Shown here: piece after piece, positions 42,713-47,262 of the stretch
Layout: each line of letters opens with the position of its first letter
Numbering within the stretch: position 1 is the stretch's first letter
NCBI GenBank assembly: GCA_910584265.1
Contig: CAJTZE010000027.1
Span: forward strand, 1-47,262
Source: an uncultured Dorea sp.
Lineage (GTDB): Bacteria; Bacillota; Clostridia; Lachnospirales; Lachnospiraceae
DNA length: 47,262 bases
Direction of reading: 5' to 3'
Notes under the pieces: model-generated
Seen by the model: only the letters and a program-made list of their open reading frames with translations
What the model was told of the DNA's origin: nothing
The model's database searches: none
Made by a program: the position numbers and the translations under genes

Positions 42713-42751
42713 GGGGATTAACACTCTTAAGGATAGAAAGGAAGATGTGAA

Positions 42752-44131
42752 ATGAATGGGCTGAAGAAATTGTTTGCTCCGGTGGATATGACAGTCGGGA
42801 AGCCGTGGGAGGATATTGTTATCTTCACAGTGCCGATGCTGATTGGAAATATTGCCCAGCAGCTATATAATACCGTAGATAGTGTGGTGGTCGGGCAGTT
42901 TGTCGGGGATAATGCACTGGCGGCGGTGGGAAGTGCCGGCCCGATCCTGAATCTTTTGATCGTATTATTTGTAGGAATCAGTATGGGTGCAGGGATTATG
43001 GTATCACAATATCTGGGTGCGAGAAATAAAGAAGCCCTGTCTAAAACCATAGGTACGTCGATTATACTTACGGCAATTGCCTCCCTGCTGGTTATGGCGC
43101 TGGCAACGCTGGCGGCAAGGCCCCTTCTGGAGCTCCTGAATACGCCGGAGACGATTATTGACTGGTGTACCTCTTATCTGCAGATTTTGTTTATCGGTGT
43201 TGCAGGCATGGCATTTTATAATATTCTAAGCGGCATATTAAGAGGACTTGGCGATTCTATGTCAGCGCTTTTATATCTGCTTGTGGCAAGCGGCCTTAAT
43301 ATTGTGCTGGATCTGGCATTTGTGGCAAAGCTGGGGATGGGCGTTAACGGCGTGGCACTGGCTACGGCGATCGCACAGGGAATTTCTGCTCTGCTCTGTA
43401 TCAGAAGGCTGACAAAGCTGAATGATCTGTTTGAATTAAAGTGGAAATACATACGACTGTTTAAGCAGTATGCGGCCGGAATTATAAGGCTTGGAGTGCC
43501 CTCAGGCGTGACGCAGGCGATCATGTCGATGGCAATGCTGGTGGTGCAGTCTCTTACCAACAGCTTTGGAGAGCTGTTTATTGCGGCAAATGTAATTGTT
43601 ATGCGCGTGGACGGTTTTGCCATGATGCCGAATTTTTCCTTTGGAACAGCAATGACCACATATGCAGGGCAGAATGTGGGAGCCGGTGAATATGAGCGTG
43701 TATCGAAGGGCGCAAAGCAGGGGACGGTCATGGCGATGGGAACCTCGGCGGTGATTGTAGGGATGATTCTTCTGTTTGGAAGACATCTGATGCGTATCTT
43801 TACAAATACGCCGGAACTGGTTACGCTTAGTATGAATATGATGACGATTCTGGCTGCAGGCTACGTGGCAGTTGCCGTAACACAGACGCTGTCCGGCGTT
43901 ATGCGCGGGGCAGGAGATACCATGACGCCTATGTGGATTTCTATGGTGAGCACGATCATTATCCGGGTTCCGCTGGCATATGGCCTGGTGTATCTAACTA
44001 AGACGCCAGAGCTTCCCCAGGGAGAAAAAGCATGTATATTCATTTCTCTGTTGATTTCATGGGTGCTGGGTGCAGTGATTACAAGTATCTTCTATAAGAG
44101 AGGAAAATGGAGAGAGAAGGCAATTAAGTAA
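42752..44131 (+). CDS. MATE family efflux transporter
   Basis: A 459-residue, twelve-helix multidrug and toxic compound extrusion transporter of the NorM/DinF type. The paired halves are visible, each with the family's AIAQG/CIRRL and SVGTAMTTYAGQNVGAGEYERV-like motifs. The opening PWEDIVIFTVPMLIGNIAQQLYNTVDSVVVGQFVG is characteristic. It probably exports cationic compounds using a Na+ or H+ gradient. The ATG has an AAGGAAGATG context. The divergent TetR is the likely controller. Confidence 0.9.
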   Translation: MNGLKKLFAPVDMTVGKPWEDIVIFTVPMLIGNIAQQLYNTVDSVVVGQFVGDNALAAVGSAGPILNLLIVLFVGISMGAGIMVSQYLGARNKEALSKTIGTSIILTAIASLLVMALATLAARPLLELLNTPETIIDWCTSYLQILFIGVAGMAFYNILSGILRGLGDSMSALLYLLVASGLNIVLDLAFVAKLGMGVNGVALATAIAQGISALLCIRRLTKLNDLFELKWKYIRLFKQYAAGIIRLGVPSGVTQAIMSMAMLVVQSLTNSFGELFIAANVIVMRVDGFAMMPNFSFGTAMTTYAGQNVGAGEYERVSKGAKQGTVMAMGTSAVIVGMILLFGRHLMRIFTNTPELVTLSMNMMTILAAGYVAVAVTQTLSGVMRGAGDTMTPMWISMVSTIIIRVPLAYGLVYLTKTPELPQGEKACIFISLLISWVLGAVITSIFYKRGKWREKAIK

Positions 44132-44211
44132 TATAGTTTCTTCTATAGCGCTTTCACATTACTATAGACATGTTTTGCGCTTACGACGGATTTATACCTG
44201 TTTAAGAAAAA

Positions 44212-45519
44212 TTATGATATCTGGACTTGTTGTATGAACAAGTCCTCTTTCATTATGGTTTCGTGATAAATATTATCATAGCGGTTCAATATTTCAAACA
44301 CGTTGTGAAGACCGATGCCATGGCCCTCCCCCTTTGTGGTTATGTCCTTTTTATGCATTTGTGCTATAGAAAGTCCTTTGTCAATAAACGTATTTGATAT
44401 GATAAATACGATATCCTGATTCATTTTACCCAGATGAAAATTAATGGCCGGATGTTCTGTTTCCAGACATGCCTCTATGGCATTATCCAAATAGATTCCA
44501 AGCATTCTGGTCAGATCAACGGGATCCATGTGAATGGAATCAATTTCGTCCGGAATATCGATAGTCACTTCGATATCCTGATTGACAGCTAGGAGCAGTT
44601 TGGTATATAAAATACTTTTCAATTCTAATAGATTGACATGTAATAGGTTGTTCAATGCTTCATTCTTTTGTGTGAGATTTTTCTGCATTGGTAAAATGTG
44701 CTCGTGGAAAAAGGTTCCCAGCTCCTCATATTTTTCTTCATCAATATAGGCGGCGAGGGAGGTCATAATATTGATATAATCATGACGGAAGGAACGCATG
44801 TTATTATATACCATTTCCAGATTTTTGGTATAATCTTTTAAGCTTTCAAGATAAGACGCTTTTTTCTGGGCTTCGTAGCTTTTTTTTGCTGTGTACAGTA
44901 CGATAAGGACTATACTGATTGTAAACAGGAAAAAAAGGACATATATAGAAAATGCCAAAAAGAATTCTTTGCTTGTAATTTCCAGAGTATCAAAAAAAAC
45001 AGCCGTCATGCGGACCAGAAATGAACAAAGCAAAAAAGTTAAAACAATCAAAGCGAGCAGTTTTTTGTTTGTCTTTTCAAAAATATTGATCAGATATTTC
45101 TGAAACAATCGTCTGATCAGATAAAGAATGGAACAACCCGCTATTATTGTACAGATGGAAAATATGATAATAGAAATCCTGGCAGATTTAAAATCATTAA
45201 TAGAGAGATTCCATAATCTGGTAACAGAAAACGCTATAAAATTAAGTAAAATACAGTTTAAAATAAAGCTAAGCGGAATATAAAAACCCGAATAGATTTT
45301 CCTGGTAAATTTCACTAACAGGGCAGAATTCACCGTTAATGCAGCAAATAGCAGAAGAGAAGAGTTGTTGAGATATAATTGCATAAAATAAAACGCGGAA
45401 AGCGATAAAAATAAAATGAGGTATTTCTTTATGGAAAGATGTGGGTGAATCAATATAAATATATTACAAATCAAAGTAAGTGCATTGCATATGGAAGAAA
45501 TCAAATATATTGTAACCAT
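44212..45519 (-). CDS. AgrC-like GHKL sensor histidine kinase
   Basis: A 435-residue kinase of the HPK10 (AgrC/ComD) class. About six membrane helices occupy residues 1-210. The phospho-acceptor His246 is in SFRHDYIN, and the GHKL ATPase has its N-box in GIYLDNAIEACLE and its G-box in GEGHGIGLHNV. Family members sense peptides and phosphorylate LytTR regulators; one is encoded divergently 490 bases away. No AgrB or AgrD-like gene is seen. AAGGAG precedes the ATG. The DNA is more AT-rich than the MATE gene. Confidence 0.88.
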   Translation of the reverse strand: MVTIYLISSICNALTLICNIFILIHPHLSIKKYLILFLSLSAFYFMQLYLNNSSLLLFAALTVNSALLVKFTRKIYSGFYIPLSFILNCILLNFIAFSVTRLWNLSINDFKSARISIIIFSICTIIAGCSILYLIRRLFQKYLINIFEKTNKKLLALIVLTFLLCSFLVRMTAVFFDTLEITSKEFFLAFSIYVLFFLFTISIVLIVLYTAKKSYEAQKKASYLESLKDYTKNLEMVYNNMRSFRHDYINIMTSLAAYIDEEKYEELGTFFHEHILPMQKNLTQKNEALNNLLHVNLLELKSILYTKLLLAVNQDIEVTIDIPDEIDSIHMDPVDLTRMLGIYLDNAIEACLETEHPAINFHLGKMNQDIVFIISNTFIDKGLSIAQMHKKDITTKGEGHGIGLHNVFEILNRYDNIYHETIMKEDLFIQQVQIS

Positions 45520-45783
45520 AAAAACTCCTTAAAACCACATGATTTTTGTGTTTTGTTTTGATAAACATTCCGTAAAAGCTGATCCAATCCAATGCCAAAA
45601 CCAGTGGACGGATCTTGGCGCCGGATTAATTATAGTTTATTGCAGGTAAATTGGCAAGAAAATCTCGTTTACGATTAAAAAACGGACATTTAAGACGGAA
45701 AAGATAAAAGAATGATCATTGTTTTATAATAGAGCTGTTAAGAAGAAAAAGAAAATCTGAGGAACAGAGGAGGGAGGAGAACT
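45520..45783. promoter_or_regulatory. Divergent control region of the two-component locus
   Basis: The gap before the ABC gene remnant has a TATAAT at 45725-45730 pointing rightward, without a good -35, and an ACATTTAAG at 45687-45695 that resembles half of an AgrA/LytTR site. A second half-site at proper spacing was not convincing. A strong polypurine ribosome site (GAGGAGGGAGGAG) ends at 45781. Confidence 0.35.
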
Positions 45784-45994
45784 ATGGATTGACTGGAAAT
45801 TATACCGGAGAGGTGGATTTAAGCGGTATCAGAGACATTGGCTGCATGATTGAAACTCCTAATTTTTATCCATAAAAATTCTTCAGGAAAACGAATATCA
45901 TGTGGCTTCGCAGTGGTAATAACAGGACTTTATGAGGCATGCGAAACTTTGGAAGATACATTCTTGGAACTTGTGAAGGATGACAACTGTAAGG
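45784..45994 (+). pseudogene. Remnant of BcrA-type ABC transporter ATPase gene
   Basis: A very strong ribosome site precedes an ATG that runs into a stop after two codons. In another frame (from 45786) the sequence reads GLTGNYTGEVDL, then IRDIGCMIETPNFYP, the segments that follow Walker A in lantibiotic/bacitracin-type ABC ATPases, then stops at 45873. KILQENEYHV and, in a shifted frame, TLEDTFLELVKDD match the C-terminal end of the same proteins. The Walker A part and the whole middle, including signature and Walker B, are missing. The gene has thus lost at least two segments and carries frameshifts. Confidence 0.65.
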
Positions 45995-46006
45995 AGAAAA
46001 CGCGGT

Positions 46007-46729
46007 ATGTTAAAAATATATATATGTGAAGATATAGAAGTGCAAAGAGATAAAATACAGCAAGTGGTTGAAAATATTGTTCTTATGGAAGATTTGGACA
46101 TGGAACTTAGCTGTGTTTCTGACGATCCGCATAGAATCCTTGAAAAAGTGAAAGCGGCAGAGGAGGTTGGAATATATTTTCTGGATATTGAACTGGGGGC
46201 AGATATGACAGGATTGACGCTGGCACAGGAAATTAGAAGATATGATCCAAGAGGCTTTATTGTTTTTATTACAACCCACTCAGAAATGAGTTACATGACA
46301 TTCATTTACAAATTAGAGGCATTGGATTTCATTTTGAAGGATGCTCCTGAAGAATTGGGAAAAAGAGTATATGAGTGCATTCTGAAAGCGAATCAAAGAT
46401 TTGCGTCTGCTAAAAATAAAGTGCAGGCAAATTTTTCTGTGAAGGTAAATGAAAAGGTATTTACAGTAGATTATGATGAGGTTCTCTTTTTTGAAACATC
46501 TCCGAATGTACATAAGGTTATTTTACATTGTAAAAATCGTCAGATGGAATTTTTGGGGACAATCAAAGAGATTGAAAAAGAGGTAGATGAGCGGTTTTAC
46601 CGCTGCCACCGGTCATTCTTGGTAAATAAAGATAATATCAGGGAAATTGATTTTCAGAAACGGGTGATTTACATGGTCAATGGAGATGAATGCCTGATTT
46701 CATCCCGCTTGATGAAAGGATTAAAATAA
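46007..46729 (+). CDS. LytTR family response regulator (AgrA-like)
   Basis: A 240-residue response regulator. The receiver domain starts MLKIYICEDIEVQRDKI, with phosphorylation at Asp60 in YFLDIELG. The C-terminal LytTR DNA-binding domain begins near residue 140 (FSVKVNEKVFTVDYDEVLFFETSPNVHKVILH) and ends with FYRCHRSFLVNKDNIREID. It is the expected partner of the divergent AgrC-like kinase. The ATG at 46007 gives the family N-terminus; an ATG at 45980 is in frame but lies in the ABC remnant. Confidence 0.9.
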   Translation: MLKIYICEDIEVQRDKIQQVVENIVLMEDLDMELSCVSDDPHRILEKVKAAEEVGIYFLDIELGADMTGLTLAQEIRRYDPRGFIVFITTHSEMSYMTFIYKLEALDFILKDAPEELGKRVYECILKANQRFASAKNKVQANFSVKVNEKVFTVDYDEVLFFETSPNVHKVILHCKNRQMEFLGTIKEIEKEVDERFYRCHRSFLVNKDNIREIDFQKRVIYMVNGDECLISSRLMKGLK

Positions 46730-46792
46730 TCAAAATAAGAATAGTTGTGTATTCCGGAGTACATTTATAGATGAAAAGGAGGAAAAGGAAAT

Positions 46793-46969
46793 ATGAGAGA
46801 TTTATTAAAAGGAGCCGCCGTAACAGTAATAGTATTAATTGCTTTAATGGCAATCAATGTGTTTTGCAATATGAATGACATTCACTCAGATACGGTAACG
46901 ACAGGTACAGTGTCAGCAGTTTGCGCTATGTTGATTTATCGCGGCTTGAACAAGAATGAGAAAAAATAA
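46793..46969 (+). CDS. Small membrane protein, 58 residues
   Basis: A 58-residue protein after an AAAAGGAGG ribosome site. Two hydrophobic segments (about 7-25 and 37-50) flank a short polar stretch (NMNDIHSDTVTTG), and the tail is basic (NKNEKK). It follows the response regulator by 63 bases. It could be a target or accessory of the two-component system. No family is recognised, and it lacks the features of an AgrD-type peptide precursor. Confidence 0.65.
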   Translation: MRDLLKGAAVTVIVLIALMAINVFCNMNDIHSDTVTTGTVSAVCAMLIYRGLNKNEKK

Positions 46970-47119
46970 GCGTGGGATAAGCCGAGAGATATCCAGCCTC
47001 TTTTGAGGTACTCTACGCTCACTATGACGCGGCGCTATATCAGTCAGCATGCGGCGGAAGGAGATACCCCGCAAATGACAAAGATATTGGTACAAAGCTT
47101 GTATTTAAGGACTGTACAA

Positions 47120-47163
47120 CTTTAAAAAATGCTTCAAGCCCTCTATTTACAAGGGTTTGAAGC
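47120..47163 (-). terminator. Terminator of tRNA-Leu
   Basis: Read on the minus strand, a 12-base stem (47163-47152 with 47142-47131, one mismatch) is followed by ATTTTTTAAAG. It lies 13 bases after the tRNA. The 150 bases between it and the small membrane protein gene show nothing I can name. Confidence 0.7.
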
Positions 47164-47175
47164 ACTTAAGCCAAA

Positions 47176-47261
47176 TGCCGCAGACCGGAATCGAACCGGT
47201 ACGGGTATCACTACCCACGGGATTTTAAGTCCCGGGCGTCTGCCAGTTCCGCCACTGCGGC
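47176..47261 (-). tRNA. tRNA-Leu (anticodon UAA)
   Basis: An 86-base tRNA on the minus strand. The acceptor arm GCCGCAG pairs with CTGCGGC, and an A discriminator follows. The anticodon stem CGGGA/TCCCG holds the loop CTTAAAA with anticodon TAA. A long variable arm (class II) and the T-loop GGTTCGATTCC are present. The CCA end is not encoded. Confidence 0.95.
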
Positions 47262-47262
47262 A

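Noticed and set aside
44143..44156. Catabolite-repression (cre)-like site, TGAAAGCGCTATAG on the minus strand
   Set aside because: It fits the cre pattern in part, but lies between two convergent 3' ends where it would control no promoter.
46913..47095. Minus-strand 60-residue reading frame
   Set aside because: It overlaps the end of the small membrane protein gene, has no good ribosome site and shows no recognisable domain.
1..47262. CRISPR array, prophage or defence island
   Set aside because: No regularly spaced repeat series, cas gene, integrase or phage structural gene was seen on either strand.

Overview
The window reads as a chromosomal segment of a gut-type Firmicute, most likely a Lachnospiraceae relative (inference from gene content: LytTR/GHKL two-component pair, SorC and DeoR regulators, mannose-family PTS, 2-hydroxyacyl-CoA dehydratase, ISLre2 element, strong GGAGG ribosome sites). 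No species is claimed. Most of the DNA is of moderate GC. Two stretches, about 2.95-8.4 kb and 44.2-47.0 kb, are visibly more AT-rich and have accessory content.

Layout. 0-1.7 kb: a complete-looking ISLre2-type insertion sequence. 1.77-2.9 kb: a PilZ protein and a CatA-like acetyltransferase. 2.95-8.4 kb: two large adjacent membrane proteins, a subtilisin-vWA-zinc ribbon protein and a zinc ribbon-TPR-WG repeat-glycan-binding-like protein. This is the most unusual locus here. 8.5-13.3 kb: a sulfur cassette of LysR regulator, CoA-disulfide-reductase-like flavoprotein with a rhodanese-like tail, siroheme/4Fe-4S reductase and YeiH-family exporter. 13.4-20.8 kb: hemC, cobA-hemD, cbiK, hemA, hemB, hemL and precorrin-2 dehydrogenase. 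Together these make siroheme from glutamyl-tRNA and so supply the cofactor of the adjacent reductase.

20.9-23.0 kb: a WYL regulator with a palindromic operator, a YjbR-like protein and a GyrI-like protein. 23.0-24.6 kb (minus strand): yfcE-like phosphodiesterase, azlC, azlD. 24.9-28.2 kb: SorC regulator, an orphan glucitol-type EIIA, a Cof-type HAD phosphatase and a catalytically degenerate 2-hydroxyacid dehydrogenase homologue. 28.3-29.2 kb: a lysophospholipase-like hydrolase. 29.4-31.6 kb: bioY-bioB-bioD under a BirA-type operator. 31.7-32.2 kb: a CsoR-family metal sensor with a His-rich N-terminal tail.

32.6-38.6 kb: a mannose-family PTS (EIIA, fused EIIC-EIID, EIIB) flanked by two paralogous DeoR regulators, then an SCP2-like protein and a class III aminotransferase. 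38.9-42.0 kb: two 2-hydroxyacyl-CoA dehydratase family subunits and a 55-residue membrane protein. 42.1-44.1 kb: TetR regulator divergent from a MATE exporter. 44.2-47.0 kb: an AgrC-like kinase and a divergent LytTR regulator separated by the wreck of an ABC-transporter ATPase gene, then a 58-residue membrane protein. The window ends with tRNA-Leu(UAA) on the minus strand. No CRISPR array, rRNA or phage module was seen.
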